A stretch of DNA of 64,000 nt from Apodemus sylvaticus (GCF_947179515.1 NC_067480.1:8985501-9049500); one strand, 5' to 3'; shown: positions 46,201 through 58,540, counted from the stretch's first letter. The notes: generated by a model not told the origin, from the sequence alone. Numbers and translations are program-made.

Positions 46201-46839
46201 CACAACCCAAAACCATTAGGGTAAGGAAATGAAGAATACACTGAGGATGGGAAAAAATATATATATGTGTGTTTTACATGTATAACATATATACATGTTT
46301 GTACGTTATATATGTGTTTTACATGTATTTTATATATTTTTTAATATGTGTATATAAGAGAAAGAAAAATACAACAGAAAATAATCACAAAATTATATAG
46401 AATAAATATTGTCGTTATATCTTTTAATGCCACAAACTTATTAATTTATAATGAATAAACGCTTATTGAGTCAGAGTTCTGGTGTATTAGAACACCACTG
46501 TTGACATTCTGACATCTGGCCATCTACTGTCTCACAATGTCATTAGAACGAGAGGTGTTATATGAAAAAGAAAACTCATTGTTTTAAATAATAGCACCAA
46601 ACCCATGCACGAGCACAAATTGCCACAGTCCAGTCTCTTCCCAAGCCTACTACTTCTTGATATAGCCTCAGTGTCTGTAAGTCCTCACGTGTTTTACTTA
46701 AGGACAAGCATTAAACTGAACAGTGGAACATTCTATCAGCTACTTTACAAGAGAAGACATCAAGCATCTAATAAGTATGTGAAACAATGTCCTTTCATTG
46801 ATAATCAGGTATAAAATAGTAAACACAATGTATTATCAT
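46201..46839. other. Unassigned; AT/TG-rich repeat at 46255-46370
   Basis: GTGTTTTACATGTAT occurs twice inside an AT-rich stretch (46268 and about 46314). No gene is recognised. Confidence 0.45.
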
Positions 46840-47370
46840 CATAAACCCATTAGAATAGCTTACATGCATCAAGAATTAACAGACATGTATCTGTTATTAG
46901 CAAATATGTGAACCAACATGTCTTTTCATATTTATTCCTTGGAACGTTTAAGTATTCTAATCACTTCAGAACCCAGTGTGGCAGCATCTATTAAAGCTGA
47001 CATTAATATGCCCAGTACTAGCAGATGTACAGGGAGCATATAGCCCACTTAAATGGGTACAACAGCATTTTCTCCTGCATTTATAAAGACAAACAAACCC
47101 TAGAGACAATTTGCATGTCTATTAGCAATAGACACTCTGGTGTTACCACAGAATGAAAATAAACAACTGTAACTCATTCATTCTGGTAGCTTTGCTTTAT
47201 ATGCACAATACTGGTCAAAAGTACTAGACACAAAAGTACTACAAAGTATAATTCCATTGTGTAAAGTCTAAACGTAGATAAAAAGTACTCTCTGGTATTA
47301 ATTTGCATAATACCTTTCTTTAGTGGTTTGGAGTGATTACAAGTAGACAAAGGGGGCTTCCAGGTGATGA
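46840..47370 (+). mobile_element. Ancient L1 (L1M-like) ORF2 3' end and UTR
   Basis: The order ACCCATTAGAATAGCTTA, CCACAGAATGAAAATAAACA, AAAGTATAATTCCATTGTGT and TTTAGTGGTTTGGAGTGATT follows the last part of mammalian L1 ORF2 and the start of its 3' UTR. Heavily diverged; no open frame remains. Confidence 0.6.
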
Positions 47371-47844
47371 TCAAGGTCTGCTTGTAGCTAGAAGGGTTAC
47401 AAAATTCTCAAAGAGAGTGTATATGTTCTACATCTATTTTTCTGTAAGGTTCTTCAACATGGGGGGAAAAGGAGAAAAAATCACATTTACTGGATAGTTC
47501 AGGTACATAAATTTATTCTCTCCAGTTCCAGACTCTTGGAAGTCCAAGATCAGTGTGTTAAACCTACTGCCTAGTATCCGAGCTTTTATGACTCTCATAT
47601 GACAATCTTTTTATGTCTTCACATAGCCAAGAATAAAATCACCTGTCCGTGCTTCCTTTATGGCATTAATTACAATTAGGAAGGGCACCTCCATATCTTA
47701 ATTACCTCCCCAACTCCCACTTCCTAATTTTAGAGTTTGGTTTTAAAGCATGAATTTAAGGGCAAAACAAACACAGACTCCAAAGAACACATGTTGAGAA
47801 CTGACACCTCTAGTTTCTAAATTTGGTCTCAGAACACCAAGTTC
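47371..47844. other. Unassigned sequence, no gene seen
   Basis: No recognised element upstream of the interrupted B3. Confidence 0.4.
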
Positions 47845-48561
47845 TGGTACTGGAGAGATTTCACCGCAGTTAAAAGAGTTCTTGTTGCTCTTCCTGTAAG
47901 GGGCCAGAGGTGACCTGTGAAGATTGCTACTCTCTTGATCCAGAAAACAGCAAAAAATCATGCAAATCAAGAAGTTCAAACCTTCCTGTTCATGTGGGCA
48001 CTTGTTCATTTGGGAAACTGCCCAAGCCATCAAGGGTATGCATATCCACAAAGCCACCAAGTATCTGAAGGATGTCGCTTTAAAAAGCAATGTGTGCCAT
48101 TCTATCGTTATAGTGGTGCAGTTGGTCAGTGCGTCCAGGACAAACAGTGGAGATGGACACAGGGATGGTGGCCAGAAAAGAGGACTGAATTTTTGCTGCA
48201 CATGCTTTAAAATGCAGAGTAGTGCTGAACTGACCGGTTTAGACGTAGATTCTCTAGTCGTTGAGCACATCCAGGTGAACAAGGCACCTAAAATGCGCTG
48301 ATGAACCTACAGAGCTCATGGCTGCATTAACCCATTCATGAGCTCCACCTGCCACACTGAGATGATCCTCACCGAGAAGGAAGAGATTGTTCCAAAGCCA
48401 GAAGAGGAGGTTGCACAGAAGAAAAAGATATCCCAGAAGAAACAAGAAACAAAAACTCATGGCACTGGAATAAATTCAGCATAAAATAAATGCAGATAAA
48501 GTAAAGGGTTTGTTTTTTTTTTTTAAATAGTTCTTGCTGTTCTTTCAGAAGACCTGAGTTG
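47845..48561 (+). mobile_element. B3 SINE split by the Rpl17 retrocopy
   Basis: The left part (47845-47900), including GGTACTGGAGAGATTTCACC, is the SINE head. The right part (48529-48561), CTTTCAGAAGACCTGAGTTG, continues the same SINE after the pseudogene. Only the 5' half of the SINE is present before the LTR-like element that follows. Confidence 0.7.
47901..48520 (+). pseudogene. Rpl17-ps: Processed pseudogene of ribosomal protein L17 (uL22)
   Basis: An intronless copy of Rpl17 mRNA. Its 5' UTR remnant (GAGGTGACCTGTGAAG) is followed by a damaged start codon. Two plus-strand frames give recognisable L17 segments: ETAQAIKGMHIHKATKYLKD and LDVDSLVVEHIQVNKAPKMR in one (47960-48301), and KKQCVPFYRYSGAVGQC in the other. 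An internal TGA follows KAPKMR at 48300-48302. The C-terminal part (TEMILTEKEEIVPKPEEEVA, then QKKKISQKK) lies at 48357-48440, with an AATAAA after it. Loss of the start, frameshifts and a stop make it non-coding. A diverged 18-bp target duplication (47877-47894 and 48529-48546, three C/T differences) flanks it. Confidence 0.94.
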
Positions 48562-48741
48562 GTTCCTATAATGGGTGGAATAAGAATGGTCTCCAAAGGT
48601 TCACATATTTAAATACTTTGTCATTAGGGAGAGAAGCTCTTTAAAAGGATTAAAGGGATTACCGGGTATGGCTTATTGGAGGAAATGCCTCCTTGGAGGT
48701 AGGTTTGGGGTTTCAAAAGCATATGGCAGGCCTAGTGTCTG

Positions 48742-48812
<71 letters not shown>

Positions 48813-48993
48813 ATAGAACTCTCAGCTGCTTTTCTAGCACCGTGTTGAACTGCATGCTACCACACTCTCCAACAAGAAGACAGTGAGCTATTCTCTGAGA
48901 CTGTAAGCAACTCTCAATCAAATGTTTTCTTTTAAATAGTTACTATGGTCACGGTGTCTCTTCACAGCAATAGAACAGTGACTTAGACAAAAT
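48562..48993 (+). mobile_element. MaLR-like solo LTR, family copy 3, with (CT)n
   Basis: Same family as the elements at 31056 and 41621: it shares a TTGGAGGAAATGCCTCCTTG region, CTCTCAGCTGCTTTTCTAGC, a TCAAATGTTTTCTTTTAAAT tract and GGTGTCTCTTCACAGCAATA. A 61-bp CT run (48749-48809) has expanded where other copies have only a short CT-rich stretch. Confidence 0.62.
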
Positions 48994-49529
48994 TTGATAT
49001 CAGGGAGTCAAGTGTTGCTATGATAAGGCTGACCATACTGTTTGTTGGAGGAATATGGAAGGTTTTGAGACTTTGGACTAGAAAAATAGTTGTATGGTTT
49101 AAGTGGAGCTTAATGGGTTATTATAGTAGGAACATGGACAATGGTGCTGAGTTTGATAGAACTTTACCAACCCAAACAAGAAGTTTCAGAGGAAAGAATA
49201 TTAGTCAGTGACCTAGAGATCATTTTCATGATATTTTGGCAAAGAATGTGGCTACTTTTTGCCCTTTGCTCTAAAAATCTGTCTGGGACTAAATGGAAGA
49301 GTTTTGCATTAATGTGTGAGTAGAGATTTCAAGACAGCTTAATATGGACACTGTCATGTGGCTATTAGTAATCACTATTATGCAGACTGATAATGAAAAG
49401 AAACAAGCTGGACAACAAAAAATGGCCAGTTTAAAGAAAAAGAAGCATCAGTAAATCTTTTGTTAGAGCCAAGTCTGGTTCTCAAGGAGATAAAAAGTTG
49501 TAAGAAAAACCTGATGCTAAGTAGAATGG
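48994..49529. other. Unassigned sequence, no gene seen
   Basis: No recognised element. It may be an older upstream part of the L1 that follows. Confidence 0.35.
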
Positions 49530-50346
49530 AGAATGGCGAACTCAGGACAAGGCTCTACCCAGGTTACCTTCCAGCTTGTAAAAAGGAATTAAGAGAAAAA
49601 CTTAAACAATGACTGAAAGCATCAGCAACAGAAAGCTCATGCAGACACAACTGGACGAGGGGGTAAGTTCTAGCTGGATCAAGCACCCTGTCTGCCTGCC
49701 TATCACTACACTCCCTGCCAGGAGGGCATGGACCAACCTCTAAAAATGGAATCCCTAAAACTGGGTAATACACAGAGCAAGAGTCATTGGCGCATTTTGT
49801 CCTGAGTGGGATGTCTCCATCAAACCCCTCCCTTCAAGACTCGGGGAGCTACATGGAAGATATAGAAATGTTGTATGGGTAGGAGCAGATAATAAAGAAG
49901 CTATCTGCCACTGGTACCTGGATGCGGAGGAAAAATTAATCTTCTCCAATGGAGTCTCACTCGGTATATTAACCATACTTGAGTGCTGGCCCTGTGATCA
50001 GGAGTAGATGACCAATACAAAGTGAATTCAGTGGTTTTGCTGTTGTTAGCGTTGTTCTTGTTGGTGGTGGTGGTGATGGTGGTGGTGTGTGTGTGTGCTA
50101 TGCATTATTATTTTGTTTTGTTTTAAATCTTACTAGTTTTGCTTTTTATATCATGGTTTCTGATTATGTGTTTTATTGCTTTGGGTTTGTTTTTTAAAGA
50201 AAGATGGAGGAAGGAATGAAGGAAGGAGGAGAGAAAACAAAAAAGTGTATTGAATTGGGTTGGTGGGAAGGTAGGGAGGGTCTGGGAAGAGTTGGCAGAG
50301 CAGAAAGTGTGATCAGAATATATTGTATGAGAAAATTTACAATAAA
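49530..50346 (+). mobile_element. L1 3' UTR (rodent Lx-like), internally deleted
   Basis: Diagnostic order: AGTCATTGGCGCATTTTGTC (49782), AAGAAGCTATCTGCCACTGG (49895), CAATGGAGTCTCACTCGGTA (49948), AGTAGATGACCAATACAAAG (50003), then a TGG/GT-rich and T-rich block, and the 3' terminus ATCAGAATATATTGTATGAG with AATAAATAATAA. This 3' UTR type differs from the one at 32030-33860. No coding remnant is visible upstream. Confidence 0.78.
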
Positions 50347-50669
50347 TAATAATTCAGAGAAAAAACCTTACAACCATCTCGCTTTAGTTTCAGAAGAAGC
50401 TGAGATTATAGGAGCATGTTATTTTTCCTGGATTAATTCCAGTTTCAAAGTACACACAGAAAACTGTTTAACCTATAGACAGAAAAATTAAAATTGACCA
50501 ACTTATTTATTATATCTGGAAGAGTTGCATATATTTCCTTTTTTCTAGCACAAGAGAAGCGTTGCACAAAACTATCTCAGCTATTTTCACTTTATTAGTC
50601 CTTGATAAAGAATATTCCCTACCAATATTCTCTACCCTCGGCTTATTCAAAAGTCAAGAATCAGTGAAA
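50347..50669. other. Unassigned sequence, no gene seen
   Basis: Short AT-rich stretch without recognised content. Confidence 0.4.
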
Positions 50670-50905
50670 GAAAGAGAGAGTGGACGGTTCAGCAGGCAAA
50701 CGCTCTAGTCTTATGCTTGCTGACATGAATTTAAACCACACCACTCATGAAGAAAGCCAGATGTGGCAGCAGAGAGGTAGACAGAACAGCCAGAAGCTCT
50801 TGGGCCAGCTATCATCCAGTCGGAGCACAGGGATAACCAGAAAGATTCTGCATCAACAGGAAGAAAGAGAAACAGAGAAGTGACCCTGGAAGGCTGTCAT
50901 CTGGC
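50670..50905 (+). mobile_element. B4-family SINE, eroded
   Basis: GGTTCAGCAGGCAAACGCTC head, AAGCCAGATGTGGCAGCAGA, CAGAAGCTCTTGGGCCAGCT and GAAAGATTCTGCATCAACAG follow the B4 body; GAAGTGACCCTGGAAGGCTG is the eroded 3' part. Confidence 0.6.
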
Positions 50906-50918
50906 TCTATATTCCAGG

Positions 50919-50991
50919 GTGGAGGGAGGGAGGGAGAAGGGGAGAGAGAGGTGCAGGGGAAGGGAGGAGAGGGAGAGGAAGGGGGGAGAGT
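50919..50991. repeat. GA-rich low-complexity tract
   Basis: GGGAGGGAGGG and GAGAGGGAGAGG words make a purine-only stretch beside the B4 SINE. Confidence 0.88.
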
Positions 50992-52164
50992 CAGTCTATC
51001 AGCTTTTCTTTCTATGTGTTAATACAGGAAGGAGGAAAAGCACCCCAGAGCTCCTTGGCAATTATGTGTTTAGAATGCTGTTACCTTCTTTGTGTGTTAG
51101 AAGCAAGTTCTTGCCTGAATGGAAAGTGCAGCACCTTAGGACTGCATGGGCCCTGCTTAGATACTCTACACACCTGCCATATATTTGTTTGCTTTCTATT
51201 TTCCCACACATCATGAGCCCACAAGCACTCTGTAAACGTTGTATACAAACAAGAAGCAAGGAACTGAACATAGTATAAACCTTATGTTCTGGTCCATTCT
51301 TGTTTTCCCATCAGACTTCAGGTAGTAAACGCAAGACTGAAGTTAGTAATAACAATAGATAATGAGCATTAATGCCTACAATATGTTGAATGGTTCTCAA
51401 AATTATGTAGCTATGTCCTCACCCCCAAAACATGTGGAAGTGGTCTTAGTAAGTCAAGCATCCTGACAGCTGATCATTTTGTGTCATCTGTGTAGACCTG
51501 AATCTAATGACAAGATACAGAGAGGAGAGTCACAGCCTGAGGAGAAAAGATGCGAAGTCAGAGGCAGAACATGAGCCCAGAAATGCACGGAGCAAACTGA
51601 AATATGACTGTCGGGGAAGGCCATTCACACATAGAAACACAAAAAGACTCACTTAAAAAAAAAAGCTGAGATCATGTCACACTGGAAACAGAAAATGTGT
51701 CACTGTGGAAGGAAAGTTCAAATGTCTCTCAGAATGGAGCTCTGCAGGAGATCTGCATGCTGTCCCTGAGATCATGCTTGCCAGTATTGTCAGGCATCGA
51801 AACCCTGTGCTTCTCTCAACTAGAGGAGCCAATGAACTGCACTCCCTGGTAGTCACGTCAACATTTCCGATTCACTTGCCAACACATTAAAGGCTCTTGA
51901 TCAAGCCTTGTTTTCTAATAATCCATTTAAGAGAGAGTACATGCATATCTACTTTTTCCATAAAGACTATACATATGTTCAAAATAAAAGTAATTAAGTG
52001 TTTTTAATCCTATCTCTGGTTAGCTTCTAAGTAATAGTCAGTTACTTATAAATTTCAAAATGTATGTTGTTTGATTTACTCATTTTTTCTGGGGAACAGT
52101 AATTTGTGCTTAATCTATTTAGGTTTTAGACTATATGTTGTGAGATGGAACATAGACATGTCTT

Positions 52165-52200
<36 letters not shown>

Positions 52201-55200
52201 CTTATTTGGTAATAAGAGTAAAACTACTGACCTCTTCTCATCCTGGAATATCTTACCAACTTGTAAATAAAGTGATTTCTACACAACTATACTGCTCTGT
52301 TCATTTCTCTCTGGACACAGAACAAGTCAGATTCTACAATGGTTAACATCAGCTTCTAGAATTTTAATTTATTTCAAATAATGGGCAGTATAGTGAGAGG
52401 AGTATATGTTAAGTGATTTTTCTTTCTGTATCTTACTAATTTATTTTTGTGTATGACATGGTTCTATGAGTTCTATGAAACACCTCTGGCAGTCAGATTA
52501 TCCATAACCGTGAGCACCATGAGGCATGTAACAGGCTCAGGCCATTAGGCTTCATGGTGAGACCTTTCTTCCATAAGCCATCTTGTCTACCCTCCAATGG
52601 AGACATATGTAAGCAAGTATAACCCAAACCAAGTAAATGCCCCTTCTAGCCTCCCCTTGAAAAACTGTGTTTGTTTGTTTGCTTGTTTTAATGACAAGTT
52701 ATAAAGGACAAATACTTGCAGCTGTTTTCTTCTGGGGCACTTGAGTGGAATCCCTGGAGGGGAAGGAACGACAGAGAGAATCCCAGCCACTTGCCTCGCT
52801 ACTGGATATGCGGTCACCAGGGATGTCAAGTATACTTAAATAAGCAAGGCACTTGACCCCTGCAAGGAGAAGCTGAGGCCACAGGGTTCCTGACACACGG
52901 AAGCATCACAAGTCCTTGCTAGTTTCCTACCTTCTGGTGAATTGATTACTTCCATGGCCTCTTCACACTGAGGGGTGAGGATGTTCAGGTGTGTTGATTC
53001 TTGTTCGGTTTGCTTATTTATTTCCCTAAGTAAACATATTATTTTTTCACACTCATTAACAAAAGAAATCATCTTAAATAGAAGGGCAAAAAGCATAGAG
53101 AAAGATTGGAGAGTAACTTCCTCATGTTCTAGCTTCATGGTAAACCCTGGCCCACCAAAGCACACAGCCTATTTATGAAGTTGATACTTTCCCTTTTTTT
53201 AGATCAGAACCCATAACCAGACAGATCATGTGGTTTCACTGGGAGATGGCTCAGTTCTAATTCACCACCCCACCCTATGGCCAAGGTGGTACACTATTGG
53301 TAACAGGGGGTCCCCGAAGGTTGTGTATATCCAGCCTGTCTCCACACACTGCACAGACCCTAAGTTGTGATGACGAAGAATGGAGCTCCACCATGATGGA
53401 GACATCAGCACACAGAAATGGCCAGGTTACCCATGCATGACTCTAACGTCAGGTGAGCCCACTGCTGCTCTCACCTGGGACTAGGGTGCTTATTCATTCA
53501 TTAGCTTTATTGTCTCTTTGCTTGTTCCAGATGTCACAAAAGGGTGGCCTGGGGGACTAATTCTGACTCACAGGCAAGTTTTATTTGACTTTCCCTGTTC
53601 TTAATTTTGCACTGTTGCCAACATTTTAAAATGTTCACTGCCAGCATTTTTAAAATAGCAAGAGCTTTCACAGGTAAAAAAAAAATCAGATTTCCTGCCT
53701 CCCTTGGAACTTCTGCGTATCTGGCAACATTGGGTCTTAACGCCCACATTACTAGATCCATGTACTTTGAAGGAGGGTGACCTGTCAGGCTCACGAGCAC
53801 ACCACTCTGCTTAGTTATTCTCCCTTTCTGCATGGTTCCAATGCTCTGTTGAATAAGTATGGCCTGCTCAAAACCAAAACTGCATGGAGGTGCCTCTAGT
53901 GTGGAAGTTGAGTAGGCAAGATCCTTACCAGCAGGAACCTGGGTGTGTCCAACAACTCTAAGAAATTATATTTATTCCTTCATATTCAGAGCATTCTAAG
54001 CACACCAGCCTTAGGGATCAATGGCTCTATGGCTAAGTGTCTTGCTCTCCCAGGAATCTGAGAAGTATTTAACAGTCTTTGCTTGAATACCTTAGAGAAA
54101 GCTGTTTCTTTTTCAAGTGGCTACAATTCCAAGAATTTCTTAGTGAAATTGAATCCACGTGCTCCCCAGCCGTGAAAGTTGCCATCTACTGATTCAAGCT
54201 TGGACTTTGAGAACATATGCCCCCTGACGGCCCATCTAATATTTCAGAACATTTGCCACTCTGAGGAGCTTTTTTCCTCAAACTCTGACATCAAGTGCCT
54301 AATACAGTTTACAAGAAATAGCCTGTGTTGCCCACAGTGAGATGTGCGTGACTTCAAAGTTGTGAGACATGAGAGTCAATGCTGGACTCTGTCTAAAGAG
54401 GGCAGGGAATCTAAAGAGCTTCTCCTTTTGTATTCTTACATCTTAGGAACATAAAAGTTCTGATGATGAAAGACGCCCTTCCAAGCTGGCGGTCCGGATC
54501 CCTGGAGGGGCTTAGACAGTAGGGTGACTGAGGAGGGAGGGAACTACTCTGGACTACACACATTTTCTGATTGTTTGCAATTCAATGATGTTTTTCTAGG
54601 AATGTCTGCCTTATTAAGTATATGTTTATTGAACTCAGTTTGAAAATAGTGTAAGATGTCACATTTGAAATTACCTCTTCTGTTTCAGAAGTGGATTCTA
54701 AGAGTGCCTGTGTTGGAGCTAAATATCTCTTTGTGATAGTCATATCAAAAGGAGTATGAGGATCCATCAGGATGCTTTCCTGACAGTCTCTGAAAACATC
54801 AAAGGCATCCCAAGTCAGGTTAGGACTGGTAAAAGTGTCTACAGGACAAGAGGTGAAGATTGGAGAGGCGATAGGGACAAGAGGACAGTCAACCTCCTTT
54901 CATGTACATGACTTCATGTTTGTTAAATGAGTCTGGTTTTGAATATATGGTAACGATAGATACAGAGTTAAGGAAGTTAAAAATCAATGTAAAAGACAAT
55001 GGCCCAATCCACTCAAATAAAGCTTGAACACAAGCAGGCACTGATGTTAAAAATACTTATGAAAGTTCTAGTTATACAAAAAATGGGGAAATTTTGATAA
55101 AAGAAAAATAAAATTAATAAAGTTTATGAAACATTTAGGGGTCATATCTTAGCTTAGGGGTCATATCTTAGCTTAGGGGTCATATTTTAGCTGTAAGTCA

Positions 55201-55617
55201 GTATTCTGGGCAACCAGGCTCACTGGGATCACGTTTATATAGTTCATAGGCTGGCGGTAGAGAATGTTCCTTCCCTGCCTCAGTGAAGAGGCTTGACCCC
55301 AAGAGGCTTGACCTACTAGAGTGGGCAGAGCCTGTGATCAGCCCTTCTTGCAGAATGTAACTGAGCGCGGGAACACAGCGCCTCACGTGCAGCCAACAGG
55401 GATGTCATGAATGCTAGATAGAAATGCACAGCAGTTGTTCATTCTGGCATTTTCCCTCTCGCTGACCCTGGCGTGCAGGCACAGGAAAAGCATGATAGTT
55501 CCATCTCCCGTCAGTGGGTCCCTCTTGATCCTCTGACAGCACAAGGGCAGAATTACATTCTAAGCAATGTGAACAGAGGGCAAAAAGAAAGGGAAAAAGG
55601 AAAGAAGGAGGGGGAGA
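50992..55617. other. Mostly unique tract with small repeats
   Basis: About 4.6 kb without recognised L1, LTR or SINE. It holds a pure GT microsatellite (52167-52198), a short (GTTT)n (52668-52688), and three copies of a 19-bp unit AGGGGTCATATCTTAGCTT at 55137, 55156 and 55175. Frames of up to 132 codons (50880-51278) arise partly from the GA-rich tract and show no recognised similarity. Confidence 0.45.
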
Positions 55618-55832
55618 GATGATAGAAGATAGATAGATGATGGATGATAGATAGATAGATAGAGAGATAGAGAGATAATAGATGATAAATAGACAGATAG
55701 ATAGATGATAAATGATAGATGATAAATAGATGATAGATAATAGATGATAGATAGGTGATAGATAATAGATGATAGGTAGATGATAGATAATAGATGATAG
55801 GTAGATAGATGATAGATAGATACATAGATAGA
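55618..55832. repeat. (GATA)n(GATG)n array
   Basis: About 215 bp of GATA, GATG and AATA-interrupted units. A local higher-order pattern GATAGATAATAGATGATAGG recurs at 55735-55805. The minus-strand frame encoding Tyr/Ser/Ile repeats is an artefact. Confidence 0.95.
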
Positions 55833-56011
55833 TTTTCTCTAAACCCTAAATACCAAATTATTAATTTTGAAATGTTGAGTCCCATTATTTTAATATAATG
55901 TGAAATCATGATATTAACTCTTTCCTAAATATATTTTAAATATTGACGATATTAGAAAAGAAAAATGCTTAAAATTCCATACTTCACCACAATTATTTTA
56001 ATTCTCATACA

Positions 56012-56868
56012 TACTCATTAAACATAAAAATTTAAATTCTTAAACAATTATACTTGATATTCCTTACTTTCATCAAAAACAAATCTTGGAACAGACACTG
56101 TTGCGAAAACTCAAGAGGCTGCTTACCAGCTCCCCGCACCATTATGCCCAGCACCAATGTCTGGGTAAAGACGCTGGTGAAGATGTGTTAACCTGCATAA
56201 TCCCCAGCCTCAGGCAAGCACAGAAGGAAAAATAGTTATCAAATCAGAAATAAGGAAGCCGAGAGAAATCAGCAGAAGGATTTGATTTCACCAAAGTCCT
56301 TTTTTGAAGAGGTACATAATCATATACCCATCATAGTGTGCTTTACAGGTATGTACAAGGCAATGAAAATCTCTTCTAGTCTTATCTCTGAAGGTATCAA
56401 GAAAGTGATTATCATCAGATGAGGTGTGATATTGATTGTTCCTACTCTGAAGGCTGAAAAATGTACTAAAAGTTTGAGCTACAGACAGTGCCACTTCTTG
56501 CCAGCGCAAGGAAAAGCTCTGGGTAGGAAGCACATTATATCTAGGATGGTCTGTTCCTGGTGTGGTTAACGTCTTCTTGTTCATCTCCCTCTGAAGAGGA
56601 AATCCCTTGAGAACTTTTGTCCACCTTCAGGCTCTCAGAGTGGGTTGGCTCCTAGTTGGACTCTCATCAGTCCATAAGATATGTGACAAATATATGTATA
56701 TATATACATATATTTGTCATATATATTTGTCATATATATGTATATATATATGTATATATATACTCACATATATACACACATATAGTTATATACATTTATA
56801 TATGTATATATACATATTCATTAAACATATAATTTTTAATTCTTAAACAATTATACTTGATATTCCCA
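56012..56868. repeat. Pair of about 50-bp direct repeats 803 bp apart
   Basis: A segment containing CATTAAACATA and then a 29-base identical core beginning AATTCTTAAACAATTATACT occurs at 56012-56063 and again at 56815-56866 (cores at 56035-56063 and 56838-56866). The 770 bp between is unrecognised sequence plus AT repeats. No transposon accounts for the pair. Confidence 0.9.
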
Positions 56869-56900
56869 TATATATACATATATATCACATATCTTATGGA
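56671..56900. repeat. AT-rich inverted repeat (cruciform-prone)
   Basis: TCCATAAGATATGTGA at 56671-56686 is exactly inverted as TCACATATCTTATGGA at 56885-56900. Inside the arms are TATATGTATATA palindromes, a TTTGTCATATATA duplication and the second copy of the 50-bp direct repeat. Confidence 0.88.
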
Positions 56901-57299
56901 TAAAATATATCTTATACATATACACATATTTAACAACTCATCCATCCTCCATCTGCCCTCATCAAACTGTCTGCTCTTCCTTCTGGCCCCATCCAGTAAT
57001 TTAGAAAATGAAATATCTCTGCTGTTCAAAGGTCTTGTGTGACTAGTAATCACCTTTCATTTCATGTCTTTTATTTCTAAATAGTTTGCACTTTGATTTG
57101 TAACAGGCTTTTCATTTCTTGCTGCCGTTGTTTTGGTCCAGGATCAGGGTAATGGCCTCCTGAGTTATTTCTGCCATCACCTTTATCCAACTTCCCTACC
57201 CGTGACAGCATAGCCTCTTCTCAACGTGAAAACCAATGCCTAAGTCAAACTGTCTGCTTTCACTCCTCTGCCCCAACTTTTCCACAGTTCCCATCTGGA
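56901..57299. other. Unassigned sequence, no gene seen
   Basis: No recognised element. Confidence 0.4.
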
Positions 57300-57680
57300 C
57301 CAGTTATGTTTCTCCATGTGATAAAATACCACACCCAAAAACAAGGTGAAAGAGGAGGGGTTCATTTAGCTTCTTGTTCCAGAAGGGAAGCACACTATCC
57401 ATCCATCATGGTTGGAAAGCCCTGACAGCAGGAGCCTGAGGTCAACTGGCAGAAGAGTTGTATTACATCAACTCACACAATGAAGAAAGGGAAAGAAAGG
57501 GCGGGGGTGGGGGTGGGGACATAAGTGGAGCCAAGCTATACAATCTCAAAGCCATCCCAAGTGATAGACTTCCTTCAGCAAGGCTGAAGTTCAGTAACCT
57601 TCCCAAACAGTTTCGCCATCTGATAAGTGAACATTCAGAAAATATGAAGCTAAGGAGAACATTTCTCATTTAAACCAGTA
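57300..57680 (-). mobile_element. MaLR-like solo LTR, family copy 4, reverse
   Basis: Plus-strand landmarks ATGTGATAAAATACCACACC (left), CTCAAAGCCATCCC, ACCTTCCCAAACAGTTTCGC and ACATTTCTCATTTAAACCAG (right) are the reverse of the family seen at 31056, 41621 and 48562. A GGGGGTGGGGGTGGGG run sits at 57500-57518. Confidence 0.6.
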
Positions 57681-58321
57681 CATCATCTTATCCAGGGGAA
57701 AGCCATAGTCCTTCCAGTAGTCTGTAAGACCCTGTGATAGCTTGAGAACTGGCATTCAAGTCCCTACCCAGTCTCCCTGTTCTGGTTTCCCTGCCTTTCC
57801 CAAACACTCTGGACACAAGAGCTTCCTAGGTTCTTTGTAAATGTGCCAGACATGTTCCTCCTCAGGAATGGTCTATCTGTTTCATGCTCACTGGAAACTT
57901 TTATCCTCAGACAATCATGTACCTACTCCCATCCCTTGCATTCTTTAGGTCTTTGCAAATTCTTCTGTGAGCCCTCTCCTCCCCCCTCCCCATCTAGTTT
58001 AAAATTAGTTTCTTTCCCACCCCCAAATGCCTATTTAACTTTTCTCCATGATACCTGTGATCACTTAACAAACTATTTATGCTAATTTTATGAACTACTT
58101 TTTGTTCTATTTTAGAATTTAGGCTCTATGAAGTCAGACTTATTTTTGGTTTTGTTTGCTTCTGCCCAGTAATTATCACTTGCTAGCAATAGCTATTTTC
58201 TCAAAGAGTAGGCTATGGCTAGCTGGATCGGATGGGTTGGTGAGTGGATAGATGGAAGAATATAAATTTGCACATTTCACATTTTGGAAGAATAGTCCTT
58301 GCTATTAAAAAGGTATTGTTA
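57681..58321. other. Unassigned sequence, no gene seen
   Basis: No recognised element. Confidence 0.4.
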
Positions 58322-58540
58322 GGAGCTGGAAAGATGGCCCAGTGTTTAAGAACACTAGTTGTTCTTCCAGAGGACTGAGGTTCAATTTCCAACATCTACA
58401 TAACTGTTCTGTGGTTCCCATTCTAGGGGAATCTGACACTTCTCATGGTCTAAGGACATTAGGCATACAAGTAGCTCATAGACATATGTAGGCAAAACCT
58501 CCATAAACATGAAGTGAAATTAATAATAAAATTAAAGAAA
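58322..58540 (+). mobile_element. B3 SINE, moderately diverged
   Basis: GGAGCTGGAAAGATGGCCCA head, GGTTCAATTTCCAAC box B, GGTTCCCATTCTAGGGGAAT middle, and an AATAATAAAATTAAAG tail. Confidence 0.82.

Noticed and set aside
47743..48282. 179-codon minus-strand open frame
   Set aside because: It is the antisense shadow of the Rpl17 retrocopy, which is identified on the plus strand.
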